DNA from: Sulfurovum sp.
GTDB taxonomy: Bacteria > Campylobacterota > Campylobacteria > Campylobacterales > Sulfurovaceae
Assembly (NCBI GenBank): GCA_012329065.1
Contig: JAAXPZ010000019.1
Coordinates: forward strand, 1-41,244
Direction of reading: 5' to 3'
Length of the DNA stretch: 41,244 nt
Shown here in pieces: positions 26,309-35,539 of the stretch. Each line of letters opens with the position of its first letter. Positions within the stretch are counted from its first letter, which is position 1. Under the pieces are notes generated by a model, which had not been told where the DNA came from, did no database searches, and worked only from the letters and a program-made list of their open reading frames with translations. A program made the position numbers and the translations under genes.

Positions 26309-27070
26309 ATGTTTAGAAAAAAGGGTGTTGCATTATTGTTAGCAGGTTCGCTTCTTACGGGTCATGTTGCTCATGCAAGCTTTGGTGATGCCGTTGTAGG
26401 AGGTGTTGTAGGAGGTGTTGTAGGATCTGTGATTACCAATGAAGTCTACAAAAACAACAGAAACAAGAGGAGCTACAAGAGACCAGCAAAGAGATACAAG
26501 AAGCGAGTCAAAGCCAAAAAAAGATATGTTGCGCCAGTAATGACAAGCGAAAAGAAAATACAAAAATCTCTGTCAACCCTTGGTTTTTACCATGGTAAAA
26601 TAGATGGAGAGATAAACTCTTATGAGACTCGTACTGCGATAAAGTCAATGAATAATGCCTATGAAATAGGAGATACAGCTTCATTAAGTCCAAAAGCAAG
26701 GGATGCTTTGATATATCTTGGTGATCTGTTTGTTTTTGATAGGACACTTATTTCCAAAGACAACAGTAAGAGGGCCAAAGGAAAAAAGATACAAACTGCT
26801 TTGAAAATACATGGCTTCTACCATACTAAAATTGATGGATCAGTAGGACCTGGTACAAGAAAAACCATATCTGAGTACAAGACTGCTAAAGGATTATCCC
26901 ATGGTAATAGACTTGATTTTGAAGAAGAATATCAACTGATAAGTTCTGCCAAAAAGATGAATGATAAAAATATAGACAGCACAGTGACCTCGCTAAAAGG
27001 CAACAGTGCTCAAGCCAAAACAAATAGCGATAATAGTCTAGGCACTGTAGTGCTTCAGCCTGCCAATTAA
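26309..27070 (+). CDS. Exported protein with glycine zipper and two peptidoglycan-binding domains
   Basis: The 253-residue product has a signal peptide (residues 1-23, ending HVAHA). A glycine-zipper stretch (DAVVGGVVGGVVGSVITNEVY, about 28-48) and a very basic segment (49-77) follow. Two PG_binding_1-type repeats come next: IQKSLSTLGFYHGKIDGEIN (from about 84) and IQTALKIHGFYHTKIDGSVG (from about 161), each with the expected G-x-DG turn. It likely binds the cell wall in the periplasm or at the outer membrane. A possible extended -10 (TGCTATACT, ending 26265) lies about 45 bp before the ATG. No catalytic domain is visible. Confidence 0.75.
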   Translation: MFRKKGVALLLAGSLLTGHVAHASFGDAVVGGVVGGVVGSVITNEVYKNNRNKRSYKRPAKRYKKRVKAKKRYVAPVMTSEKKIQKSLSTLGFYHGKIDGEINSYETRTAIKSMNNAYEIGDTASLSPKARDALIYLGDLFVFDRTLISKDNSKRAKGKKIQTALKIHGFYHTKIDGSVGPGTRKTISEYKTAKGLSHGNRLDFEEEYQLISSAKKMNDKNIDSTVTSLKGNSAQAKTNSDNSLGTVVLQPAN

Positions 27071-27098
27071 GGGTATATACAATATATGAACCTTCAGA

Positions 27099-28364
27099 CT
27101 ATTCACTTTTTCTAACTATGTCTGCACCAAGAGCTGAAAGCTTACCCTCTAAGTTATCATATCCGCGATCTAAGTGATATATTCTTTTGACTTTGCTGGT
27201 GCCATTTGCCACCAGCGCCGCCAAAACCAAAGCTGAACTTGCTCGTAGGTCAGTTGCCATTACTGTGGCAGCATTCAGCTCATCTGTAGAATGTATGGCT
27301 GCTGTGTTGCCTTTGAGCCATATATCTGTACCTAAACGGTTGAGCTCACTGACATGCATAAATCGGTTTTCAAACAATCGCTCCTCTATCAGACTCTCTC
27401 CGTCAGCTATAGCAGCAACAGCCATGAATTGGGCTTGCATATCTGTGGGAAAGCCTGGATATTCTGCAGTAACAATATTGACAGGGGCTAATTTTTTTGC
27501 TGGATGGATAGTTATTTTCTCATTATTTATAGTGAAACTACACCCCATAGACTCTAATTTGTCTATGGTCGCCTGTATATGTTCTTGATTTACCTTATCG
27601 AGTGTTATTTTGGAACCAGTAATCGCTCCAGCACACAAATAAGTACCTGCCTCTATTCTGTCAGGAATTATCTCTATAGGCTTTTTAAATGAAAGAGTTT
27701 TACCAGCACTGCCAACTATCGTGATACGATCTGTAGCTATACCATCTATTTTGATGCCAGCATCAGCGATCATCTCACATAACTGTACAACTTCTGGCTC
27801 CCTAGCTGCATTTATTATCTCAGTTGTGCCGTGAGCCATAGCTGCAGCCATGACTATATTTTCAGTTCCCCCTACAGTAATCTTGTCAAATACAATTTTG
27901 GCACCATGAAGACCATTGGGAGCCTCAGCTCTAACATAACCACCCTTTATCTCCATTTTTGCACCCATGGCCTCTAGTGCTTTTAAATGTAAGTCAATAG
28001 GGCGTTGCCCAATTGCACAACCACCTGGTAGGCTTACTTCGCATTCTCCAAAGCGAGTCAAAAGTGGACCCAATACAAGTATGGAAGCCCTCATTTGAGA
28101 CACTATCTCATATACAGCCTTAGTGGAATTGATGCTACTGTTATCTATGATTGCTACGGTATTATCATGCTTAACTGTTCCTCCAAGCATACTTAAAAGC
28201 TTGAGTAGTGTCCTTATGTCTACAACATTAGGTAGATTGGTTAAAATAACCTCTCTATCACTTAGTATAGTGGCTGCTATAATAGGCAGAGAAGCATTTT
28301 TTGCCCCACTGATTGTCACCTCTCCACTTAATTTTCTACCTCCAACAATCTCCAAATAATCCAT
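27099..28364 (-). CDS. murA: UDP-N-acetylglucosamine 1-carboxyvinyltransferase
   Basis: From the ATG at 28364 the protein is 421 residues, the usual MurA length. Lys22-Asn23 in [10 protein letters not shown] and the catalytic Cys116 in [15 protein letters not shown] then fall where MurA has them (22, 23 and about 115). A GTG five codons earlier (28379) is also open, but the alignment favours the ATG. The enzyme transfers enolpyruvate from PEP to UDP-GlcNAc, the first committed step of peptidoglycan synthesis. Having Cys rather than Asp at this position predicts fosfomycin sensitivity of the enzyme itself. It is a single gene, convergent with the peptidoglycan-binding protein. Confidence 0.96.
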   Translation of the reverse strand: MDYLEIVGGRKLSGEVTISGAKNASLPIIAATILSDREVILTNLPNVVDIRTLLKLLSMLGGTVKHDNTVAIIDNSSINSTKAVYEIVSQMRASILVLGPLLTRFGECEVSLPGGCAIGQRPIDLHLKALEAMGAKMEIKGGYVRAEAPNGLHGAKIVFDKITVGGTENIVMAAAMAHGTTEIINAAREPEVVQLCEMIADAGIKIDGIATDRITIVGSAGKTLSFKKPIEIIPDRIEAGTYLCAGAITGSKITLDKVNQEHIQATIDKLESMGCSFTINNEKITIHPAKKLAPVNIVTAEYPGFPTDMQAQFMAVAAIADGESLIEERLFENRFMHVSELNRLGTDIWLKGNTAAIHSTDELNAATVMATDLRASSALVLAALVANGTSKVKRIYHLDRGYDNLEGKLSALGADIVRKSE

Positions 28365-28576
28365 ATGTTTTCCATTCACTTAATTTTGATTGTATTTTAT
28401 CATAATAGAATTAGCAAGAGATATATGCCACAAGGGATATTTTTTACTTCTAAGTATGTAAAATTAATATATTTTTATATAATTATTGATATTTTCATAT
28501 ATGTTTAATATTTATTAGTGTAATATATTACTTAATATTTAACTATAAAGTCTAATACATGGGCTTGGGAGCAGTT

Positions 28577-29194
28577 ATGAGTGATACTCTTGATAGACTT
28601 AAGGCACTTAGCGATAAGCTAGAGGTGAAGCTGGCAGGCAAGACTGCAAGTTCACCTACAAAAGAGGTGAAGCCTATTGCAATAGCGGTCGTCAAACCAG
28701 TTAAAAAAATCCAAGATGTAGAAAAAGAGCACAGCAACACTGTCAGTACTCATACAAAATTGGCAGAACGAATTATCACACTTATGTCTATAGACAAGAA
28801 TACAGAGAAGGTAAGAGCACAAAATATTCACAAAGTAGCAAGACTTTATCAAAAACTCAATATACAAGAGAAAGCACCAGACTTCGATCAGATATTTATC
28901 TACAAAGCAATGAATATCAGCGGAATTGGTCTAAAAGAGGATGACTTTGGTGAGATTAGAGAGGGAAAATACTGTCAAATTATTGCAATCACCTATGAAC
29001 CAGATAAAAACGGCAAAAAAAAGGCTAAAAATATCTCATTGAGCTACTTTGGAAAAGCTGAAAAGCTTGCAGAGCGGCTAAAAAATGATATTATGGAATT
29101 TGTGTTACGCTGGAGATACGAAAAGGCCTTTCAAAATCTTGAGCACTATAGATATTTACTTGACAAAATAAAGCCTAGTGATAAGCTTTTTTAA
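28577..29194 (+). CDS. Unrecognised cytoplasmic protein
   Basis: I place the start at the ATG at 28577 because GGGAG lies 6 bp before it; an ATG six codons upstream has no such site. The product is about 205 residues. Residues 1-60 are Lys/Ala/Val-rich and probably flexible. The remainder is mixed alpha/beta and ends with a helical, charged segment (YEKAFQNLEHYRYLLDKIK). No signal peptide, membrane segment or catalytic motif is visible. The 200 bp upstream is very AT-rich with no gene. It may form an operon with the two genes downstream, but 100 bp with a repeat half copy lies between. Confidence 0.65.
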   Translation: MSDTLDRLKALSDKLEVKLAGKTASSPTKEVKPIAIAVVKPVKKIQDVEKEHSNTVSTHTKLAERIITLMSIDKNTEKVRAQNIHKVARLYQKLNIQEKAPDFDQIFIYKAMNISGIGLKEDDFGEIREGKYCQIIAITYEPDKNGKKKAKNISLSYFGKAEKLAERLKNDIMEFVLRWRYEKAFQNLEHYRYLLDKIKPSDKLF

Positions 29195-29202
29195 ATACCC
29201 GC

Positions 29203-29219
29203 TTTAGAGGTGCCCTTTA
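29203..29219 (+). repeat. Half copy of the dispersed palindrome
   Basis: TTTAGAGGTGCCCTTTA contains the TTAGAGGTGCCC half shared with the copies at 2885 and 22319. The left arm is missing. It lies 8 bp after a stop codon. Confidence 0.55.
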
Positions 29220-29296
29220 GTATACTTTGTTGTCAACATTAAGGGGTATATCTAAAGAAATATAGGGTAGAATTCTATAAAATTATAGAGGTAAAA

Positions 29297-29632
29297 ATGC
29301 ATATCGACATAACCCCAGAAAATTTACTGATACAGCTTGGTTACCCTACAACTCCTGTTATGCTAGAACAAATGAAAGATATTATTGACAATACAAGAGG
29401 ATTTAGTAAATTCTCAAAACATATTTTGAGCCTAAATGACGAGCTTAGGCATTTGGCAGGCTATATCGCTATGTCAAACTCATTTAAGTATCTCAAAATC
29501 AAAACAGATAATAGTAGTACGGATGATGTGAGTGCATTTGTTAAAACTCTAAATAAATGGAGCGACAAATATAAAGTATCACTCGAAAAAGTAGATGGAA
29601 AAAATACATTTTATGTAATCGGTCAAGCATAA
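29297..29632 (+). CDS. Unrecognised small protein upstream of a UvrD-type helicase
   Basis: The 111-residue soluble protein has no signal peptide, Cys or known motif. It appears alpha-helical in its first 60 residues (LEQMKDIIDNTRGFSKFSKHILSLNDELRHL) and ends with a short beta-rich part (KVSLEKVDGKNTFYVIG). AGAGG precedes the ATG by 5 bp. The helicase starts 9 bp after its stop, so the two are probably co-expressed. That is the only hint of function. Confidence 0.65.
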   Translation: MHIDITPENLLIQLGYPTTPVMLEQMKDIIDNTRGFSKFSKHILSLNDELRHLAGYIAMSNSFKYLKIKTDNSSTDDVSAFVKTLNKWSDKYKVSLEKVDGKNTFYVIGQA

Positions 29633-29641
29633 CCCTGCCGT

Positions 29642-31696
29642 ATGCCACTTAACAGATTGAATCAAGAGCAGCTAAAGGCTGCAACAGCCGCTAGTGGGCA
29701 AAATCTAGTCATAGCTAGTGCCGGCACGGGAAAAACCTCTACGATAGTCGGAAGAATAGTTCATTTACTTCAAGAGGGTGTAGAGCCAGAAAAGATATTA
29801 CTACTCACATTTACCAACAAAGCAGCTGGTGAAATGATAGCTAGGCTAGGAGCCTTTTTTCCAAAAAAAATAGTCGATCGTATAGAGTCTGGTACTTTTC
29901 ACGCTGTTTGCTATCGTTGGTTGAAAAAGATTACTCCCAGTTTGTCCCTTAAGCAGCCTTCAGAACTGAAAACACTATTTAGAAGTGTATATGAAAAAAG
30001 GCAGTTTACTAGACTGGGTCATGATGTAGAACCATTCTCTGCCACCTACCTATATGAGATGTATCAGCTTTATCAAAATGCCTCGCTGGAGAGCTTTGAT
30101 ATGTGGTTTCTGGAACTATATCCCGACCATGAGCCACTGATGGATATATATCTTGATATTTGTGATGAATTTGAGAGAACAAAGCAAGATTATGGGTTTG
30201 TATCTTTTAACGATTTGCTTCTTCATACTAAAGAATATGTCACAGATAATCACATACATTTTACTGAAATACTAGTTGACGAATATCAGGACACCAACAC
30301 TCTCCAAGGGGCTCTCATAGACACACTTAGGTCAGATTCACTCTTTTGTGTAGGTGACTATGACCAGAGTATATATGCCTTCAATGGTGCTAATATCAAA
30401 AATATATCTACTTTTGCAGAAAGATACTCAAATGCAAAAGTTTTTACTCTAACAAAAAACTATAGATCAGTAGCTCCTATACTCTCTCTTGCAAATAGGG
30501 TTATAGAGAGAAATGAGAGAATATACCCCAAAAAGCTGGAGGTAGGAAGGGTGGGTGATGCACATTCTCCTAGATTGCTCATATATGACGAGCTTTTTGA
30601 GCAGTACCAGTCTATTTCAAGGCAAATCAAAAAAAGTCATCTTCCCAATGAGCACATAGCAGTCATATTTCGCAACAACTCTAGTGCTGATGGTATCGAA
30701 GCAAGCCTTAGAGACCTTGGGCTGCCGTGCAAGAGAAAAGGTGGTGCTAGCTTTTTTGATGCAAAAGAGGTGAAGTTTCTCCTAGATATTCTTGCATTAA
30801 TGACAAACCCTAAAGACATGATGGCATTTATTCATATTTTTGAATATGGGAAAGGTATCGGCACTGCATTATCAAAAGAGTTTTTTCTATGCCTTGTGCA
30901 TTTTGGAAATGGAAATTTGATGCGAGGAATCCTGCATCCAGAGCAGTACGACCTGCCCAAACTTAACCCAAACAAAAATATGCAATTGGGTCTTTTTGAT
31001 GATGATTTAGACATAGGATCTGTAAGTAGATTTAAAGATATAAACATTAGTGAAGCACTCAGGTCTCATCCTCTACTGAAGCATCCGAAACTTAGTGTTG
31101 ACGGATTGAAGTTTTTTATCAGTTTTTATCAGCTAATGAAAAGCGTCCAGCAGAGCAGAGTTCCCAAAAGCATTCTTGCTGCTGTGATTGACTCAGATTT
31201 ATATGCTGTGATTGTCGATATCTTGTCTACACAAAGAGCTAGGTTGAAAACAGGAGAGGTCGATCAGGAGAAAAAAGGGCAGTCTAAAGACAGAATACTC
31301 CGTAAGGCAGGGATATTACTGAATCTGTCTTCTCACTACAAGGAGTTAAATAGGTTTGTCAATGCTATGATATTAGGTGGTGGAGAGCTGAGCGAAGGAG
31401 AAGGAGTAAACCTGCTTACTGTTCATGCCTCCAAAGGACTTGAGTTTACTGAAGTATTTGTAGTCGATCTGATGGATACTAGATTTCCAAACCATAAACT
31501 AATGAATAAAAGTGGAGGGGCATTAGAGGAGGAACGCAGACTCTTCTATGTAGCAGTCACCCGTGCCAAGGATAGACTATCGCTTTCATACGCAAAATAT
31601 GATAGAGTCAGAAAAATTGATTTTAAACCATCACTATTCTTGTTTGAAACAGGACTACTCAAGGGAGAGCCGATATACCCCAATGAAAAAGAGTAG
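29642..31696 (+). CDS. UvrD/Rep/PcrA-family ATP-dependent DNA helicase
   Basis: The 684-residue superfamily 1A helicase has Walker A ASAGTGKTST (25-34), LLTFTNKAAGEM (Ia), ILVDEYQDTN (II), GDYDQSIYAFNGA (III), TKNYRS (IV), LLTVHASKGLEFTEVFV (V) and RRLFYVAVTRAKDRL (VI). It unwinds DNA 3' to 5' in repair or replication restart. The protein is slightly shorter than E. coli UvrD (720) and ends soon after motif VI, without a long C-terminal tail. The upstream small gene is likely in the same transcript. Which of UvrD, Rep or PcrA it corresponds to cannot be decided here. Confidence 0.9.
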   Translation: MPLNRLNQEQLKAATAASGQNLVIASAGTGKTSTIVGRIVHLLQEGVEPEKILLLTFTNKAAGEMIARLGAFFPKKIVDRIESGTFHAVCYRWLKKITPSLSLKQPSELKTLFRSVYEKRQFTRLGHDVEPFSATYLYEMYQLYQNASLESFDMWFLELYPDHEPLMDIYLDICDEFERTKQDYGFVSFNDLLLHTKEYVTDNHIHFTEILVDEYQDTNTLQGALIDTLRSDSLFCVGDYDQSIYAFNGANIKNISTFAERYSNAKVFTLTKNYRSVAPILSLANRVIERNERIYPKKLEVGRVGDAHSPRLLIYDELFEQYQSISRQIKKSHLPNEHIAVIFRNNSSADGIEASLRDLGLPCKRKGGASFFDAKEVKFLLDILALMTNPKDMMAFIHIFEYGKGIGTALSKEFFLCLVHFGNGNLMRGILHPEQYDLPKLNPNKNMQLGLFDDDLDIGSVSRFKDINISEALRSHPLLKHPKLSVDGLKFFISFYQLMKSVQQSRVPKSILAAVIDSDLYAVIVDILSTQRARLKTGEVDQEKKGQSKDRILRKAGILLNLSSHYKELNRFVNAMILGGGELSEGEGVNLLTVHASKGLEFTEVFVVDLMDTRFPNHKLMNKSGGALEEERRLFYVAVTRAKDRLSLSYAKYDRVRKIDFKPSLFLFETGLLKGEPIYPNEKE

Positions 31697-31743
31697 CATT
31701 TTTTAGTATAATCTATTTTCGTAATATACATCAAGGTGAAGTA

Positions 31744-32031
31744 ATGATTAGAATTGTTCCAGTTGTGTTTTTGTTGACAATATCTCTATTTGCGAGATTT
31801 TCTGCAATCCCAACCATAGAGTGTGAGGCCTTCAATAACATGAAGCATACTACAAACAGCAATAGCGTTGTGTTAGATACCAGTAAAAAGTATATAGTTT
31901 TGAAAAAGTACAAAGGTCAATATCTATTACTCTTAAAGGGTCAAAACCCTGCCCAGAGGTGGGTGAATAGTGAATGTTTTTCAACCAAAAAAGATAAAAT
32001 CATTCAAATAGATAAAGTTAGCAAAAAGTAG
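31744..32031 (+). CDS. Small exported protein, family unknown
   Basis: The 95-residue protein begins with a hydrophobic signal (IRIVPVVFLLTISLFA, residues 2-17). The mature part has two Cys (in IECEAF and NSECFS), which could form a disulfide in the periplasm, and a beta-rich core (KKYIVLKKYKGQYLLLLKG) followed by NPAQRWVNSECF. The core resembles a small SH3-like fold by eye, but I do not recognise the family. A TATAAT (31707-31712) sits 31 bp before the ATG as a possible -10, with no clear -35. It may be a stand-alone domain of a larger secreted enzyme family. Confidence 0.55.
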   Translation: MIRIVPVVFLLTISLFARFSAIPTIECEAFNNMKHTTNSNSVVLDTSKKYIVLKKYKGQYLLLLKGQNPAQRWVNSECFSTKKDKIIQIDKVSKK

Positions 32032-32130
32032 ATGCCGCAAAGGCATAGTAGATGCAAAAAATTAAATGAGGATAAAAGATGAACAAAATAACAATATATC
32101 ATAACATGAAACTTATTGGATAAATGCAGT

Positions 32131-32823
32131 ATGGATAGGTTTGGATATATAGGAATCGGAATAATGATGTTGCCATTTTGGATATTTCTGTATATGAATG
32201 TTGACAAAGTAGTAAAAGATAAAATGATTAAACATGGCATGATAGGAGCTATCATTGCAATAGCAACTGAACATATCTTTATCAAAGACTACTGGGTTCC
32301 TCCTCCTTTGTTTGGAATCGAAGGTTTCTATTCACTAGAAGATTTTATTTATGGTTTTTTGATAGTGGGCATCTCTATTTCTATATATAATTATGTGTTT
32401 GCATCAGAACCCAAACATATACACAAGAAGTATAGAGTTTTTTCTTATGCGTTAGTCATATTAGTCTTAGGATCTTTTTATATACTTAGTACAATTTATG
32501 GCTACAACTCCACTATTGTTATATCACTGGCTATGTTTGCTGCCGCAGTTGTTATGATTATTATTCGAAATGATCTCTGGAAAAAAGCACTTATGTCTGG
32601 TCTAATGGTGCTGTTTATACTCATTTTTATCCACATGATTCTTTTTAACATCTTCCTTACTGGCTGGTGGCATAGATACTGGTTGCTTGCAGATGGTCCA
32701 TACGCTTATTATATACTAAATATACCATGGATAGAGTATATATGGTACTTTAGTATAGGGTTTTTCATGAGTATTATCTCTGATTTTTCACACGGTAGAG
32801 CTAATAATAGCACAAAGAAGTAG
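32131..32823 (+). CDS. Polytopic membrane protein, distantly like lycopene-cyclase-domain proteins
   Basis: From the ATG at 32131 the product is 230 residues with about seven hydrophobic segments. A TTG five codons upstream is also in frame. IFIKDYWVPPPLFG and GFYSLEDFIYGFLIVGISISIYN resemble the paired motifs (PPxLF; then E-D/S-F-x-F-G-F) in proteins annotated with a lycopene cyclase domain, but I see no carotenoid genes nearby. A 14-codon ORF (32079-32123) with a good GAGG site ends 8 bp before this ATG and could be a leader peptide or couple translation. The function is unknown. Confidence 0.55.
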   Translation: MDRFGYIGIGIMMLPFWIFLYMNVDKVVKDKMIKHGMIGAIIAIATEHIFIKDYWVPPPLFGIEGFYSLEDFIYGFLIVGISISIYNYVFASEPKHIHKKYRVFSYALVILVLGSFYILSTIYGYNSTIVISLAMFAAAVVMIIIRNDLWKKALMSGLMVLFILIFIHMILFNIFLTGWWHRYWLLADGPYAYYILNIPWIEYIWYFSIGFFMSIISDFSHGRANNSTKK

Positions 32824-32908
32824 GATTATTTTTAGCTTTCAGAACATTATGATAAAATCGCGGTAAATGTAGTCTCACCAATGATAGTATATATAAAAAG
32901 GAATTAAA

Positions 32909-34507
32909 TTGCTAAGTACAGTTAAGATAACACAAAGATATGGAAAAAGAGTGCTTTTTGATAAGATAAGTATCACTTTGGATGCGGGCAAGAGATACGG
33001 GCTTATCGGAGCCAATGGGGCTGGAAAGTCAACCTTTATGAAGATTTTATCGGGTGAGTTAGACCCTACAGATGGCGAAGTACAGATACAGCCAGGAGCC
33101 AGATTGGGATCACTTAGTCAAAATCAATATGCCTTTGAGGAGTTTGCACTCAAAGATGCTGTGCTTTATGGAAACAAAAAGCTATATGAAGCTCAAAAAG
33201 AGAAAGAGAAGCTCTATATGGAAGGTGATTTTGACAGTGATGAGGTCAATAATCGCCTAGGAGAACTAGAGATGGTCTGTGCAGATGAAGATCCCACATA
33301 TGAGAGTGAAGTCAAGATAGAAAAGCTTCTTACTAAACTAGGCTTTCCTGTAGAGCAACATGATGAGCCAATGAGCTCTATCACTGGTGGTGACAAATTC
33401 AAAGTATTGTTAGCACAGGTTCTCTTCCTCAAGCCTGATGTTCTCTTGCTTGATGAGCCGACCAACAACCTTGACATAGAGACAATATCATGGCTTGAAG
33501 AGGAGCTTAAGCGACACGAAGGTGTGCTAGTGGTCATCTCGCACGATAGACATTTCCTCAACGGTGTTGTTACACATATCTTAGATCTGGACTTTCAAAA
33601 TATCCGTGAGTTTACAGGTAGTTATGATGACTGGTATATCACCGCCAATCTACTAAGCAAGCAGGCAAATACGGATCGAAGCAAGGCACTCAAGGAAAAA
33701 GAGGAGCTTGAGAAATTTATTGCTAGATTTTCCGCCAATGCCTCCAAGGCAAAGCAGGCAACAAGCCGTCAAAAACAGCTAGACAAGCTAGAAGTTGGTG
33801 AAATACAAATTTCGAGCCGTAGAGATCCCTCAATCATGTTCAAGCCACACAGGGATACTGGAAATGAAGTACTTGAAGTCAAGAATCTTAGTAAGAGTTA
33901 TGATGCAGAACAAGTATTTGAGGGGCTTAGCTTTAAAATCAATCCAAATGATAAGATTGCACTCATAGGCGCCAACGGTGTAGGCAAAAGTACACTACTA
34001 GAGATACTTATGGGCAAGATTAAGGCAGATAGTGGAAGTTATAATTGGGGACAAACAGTCACCACAACATATTTTCCACAAAACGCCACAGATGTGGTAA
34101 TGGGAGATGAGGAGTTGCCACAATGGATCCAAGGATTTGATCCCAAATGGCATATTGATGATATTCGCAAAACTCTAGGTCGTATGCTTTTTTCTGGAGA
34201 AGAGCAAAAAAAGAAGGTTGATGCTTGCTCAGGAGGAGAGAAGCATCGTGTTATGCTTTCCAAGATGATGATGGACTCTGCCAATTTCCTTATACTTGAT
34301 GAGCCCAACAATCACCTCGACCTTGAGGCTATAATTGCCTTGGGCGAGGCACTACATGGCTATCAGGGTGGGGTAATCTGTGTCTCACACGATAGGGAAC
34401 TGGTAGATGCTTTTGCCAACCGCATTATCAAACTAAACGAAGATGGTACATTTATTGACTTTGAGGGCGACTATGAGGCATATGTGGAGGAAACAGGAGG
34501 GCACTAA
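32909..34507 (+). CDS. ABC-F family ATPase, YbiT type
   Basis: The 532-residue protein has two nucleotide-binding domains and no membrane segment. Walker A loops are GANGAGKST (34-42) and GANGVGKST (354-362). The second domain has a normal signature (CSGGEKHRVMLSKMMM), while the first is degenerate (TGGDKFKVLL). A charged linker joins them. QNQYAFEEFALKDAVLYGN matches the YbiT subgroup and its length (about 530). ABC-F proteins act on the ribosome during translation stalling. The start is TTG, preceded by AAAGGAA. No Arm-rich insertion typical of EttA stands out. Its 3' end faces the ferritin gene with a strong hairpin between. Confidence 0.9.
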   Translation: MLSTVKITQRYGKRVLFDKISITLDAGKRYGLIGANGAGKSTFMKILSGELDPTDGEVQIQPGARLGSLSQNQYAFEEFALKDAVLYGNKKLYEAQKEKEKLYMEGDFDSDEVNNRLGELEMVCADEDPTYESEVKIEKLLTKLGFPVEQHDEPMSSITGGDKFKVLLAQVLFLKPDVLLLDEPTNNLDIETISWLEEELKRHEGVLVVISHDRHFLNGVVTHILDLDFQNIREFTGSYDDWYITANLLSKQANTDRSKALKEKEELEKFIARFSANASKAKQATSRQKQLDKLEVGEIQISSRRDPSIMFKPHRDTGNEVLEVKNLSKSYDAEQVFEGLSFKINPNDKIALIGANGVGKSTLLEILMGKIKADSGSYNWGQTVTTTYFPQNATDVVMGDEELPQWIQGFDPKWHIDDIRKTLGRMLFSGEEQKKKVDACSGGEKHRVMLSKMMMDSANFLILDEPNNHLDLEAIIALGEALHGYQGGVICVSHDRELVDAFANRIIKLNEDGTFIDFEGDYEAYVEETGGH

Positions 34508-34522
34508 AGGGATTTTGGGTAG

Positions 34523-34552
34523 AGAGATAAGTATTTTTACTCACTTATCTCT
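34523..34552. terminator. Hairpin between convergent abc-F and ferritin genes
   Basis: AGAGATAAGT (34523-34532) pairs perfectly with ACTTATCTCT (34543-34552) over a 10-nt loop. It is placed as a shared transcript end, but the T-tract after it is weak on both strands. Confidence 0.5.
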
Positions 34553-34564
34553 ACTTTAGCCTTC

Positions 34565-35074
34565 TTAAGCGTCACCGTTTTCAGGTAAACTTCTTTGACC
34601 TAGCTCGTTGTCTATCATCAGTATTCCATAGCCATCAGACTTGACCATTTTCAGCTTGGCAATGATCTCACCTACTGAGGCTTCCTCTTCAACCTGCTCA
34701 TTGACAAACCATTGAAGTAGATTGTAAGTGGCATGATCTTTCTCTTTTAGAGCCATATCAGACAGTTCATTTAGGCTCCGTGTCATTAGTTGTTCATGTT
34801 CTAGGCTTAGCTTAAATATCTCAAGTAGTGTGCCAAATTTTTTACTGGGCTTTTCTAGTGCCTCCAAAGTAATACTTGCACCTTGCTCTATGAGATAGTT
34901 GTATATGCGAGTAGCGTGCTGATGTTCTTCTTCATACTGCAGTAGAAACCATTTAGCTGAGCCATTGTAATCATTTTTACTACAGTGTGCCGACATGGAT
35001 AGATATAGGTATGCAGAGAAAAACTCATGGTTTAGTTGTTTGTTGAGTGCTTTCGTCATTTTTTTACTAATCAT
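34565..35074 (-). CDS. ftnA: Non-heme ferritin
   Basis: The 169-residue four-helix protein has the ferroxidase ligands Glu17, Glu50 and His53 (in NHEFFSAYLYLSMSAHC and YEEEHQHATRIYNYL), with further acidic positions in helix C and NEQVEEEASVGEIIAKL in helix D. The length and the HEFFSAYLY opening are those of bacterial FtnA (about 165-170). It stores iron as a 24-subunit shell. The start at 35074 is one of several Met/Ile codons near the N-terminus and is consistent with the family. It stands alone, convergent with the ABC-F gene. Confidence 0.95.
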   Translation of the reverse strand: MISKKMTKALNKQLNHEFFSAYLYLSMSAHCSKNDYNGSAKWFLLQYEEEHQHATRIYNYLIEQGASITLEALEKPSKKFGTLLEIFKLSLEHEQLMTRSLNELSDMALKEKDHATYNLLQWFVNEQVEEEASVGEIIAKLKMVKSDGYGILMIDNELGQRSLPENGDA

Positions 35075-35173
35075 TCATTGTCCTTTTGTAATCAATTTTA
35101 TATATTTTTATTGTATCATGCTTTTCATAACAAGGCTAGACGAAAGTTGAATTTAAAAAAAGGTGTGTGTTTT

Positions 35174-35250
<77 letters not shown>

Positions 35251-35330
35251 ACAGATAAGAAATTTCTTTCTCGTTTAATAAGGAGTGAGATTATAGCTTG
35301 AAAAACTATATCTAAACTTAACTATCTTTT

Positions 35331-35405
35331 TGGATGGGGCGGAGGGATTCGAACCCCCGAATACTGGTACCAAAAACCAGTGCCTTACCGCTTGGCCACG
35401 CCCCA
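35331..35405 (-). tRNA. tRNA-Gln (TTG)
   Basis: The minus strand begins TGGGGCGTGGCCAAGCGGTA, has the anticodon stem CTGGT/ACCAG around TTTTGGT (anticodon TTG), a TTCGAAT T-loop and ends CCGCCCCATCCA. It is 75 nt with CCA encoded. It lies upstream of tRNA-fMet and shares its promoter. Confidence 0.95.
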
Positions 35406-35438
35406 ACAATACAAAGCCATACGGCTTATGTGGACGGC

Positions 35439-35467
35439 ATTATAGCAATAAAATCTTTAGATGTCAA
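35439..35467 (-). promoter_or_regulatory. Consensus sigma70 promoter for tRNA-Gln and tRNA-fMet
   Basis: On the minus strand TTGACA (35467-35462), a 17-bp spacer and TATAAT (35444-35439) match the consensus fully. The -10 ends 33 bp before tRNA-Gln, as expected for a stable-RNA promoter. Confidence 0.85.
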
Positions 35468-35539
35468 GAGTTTGAACAGGAAATATTTTCAAAGATTTAG
35501 CACAAATATACAGGATACTCTATGAGAAGCATGTATATA

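Noticed and set aside
35334-35525. Plus-strand frame starting MGRRDSNPRILVP
   Set aside because: It is the antisense translation of tRNA-Gln and its promoter region.
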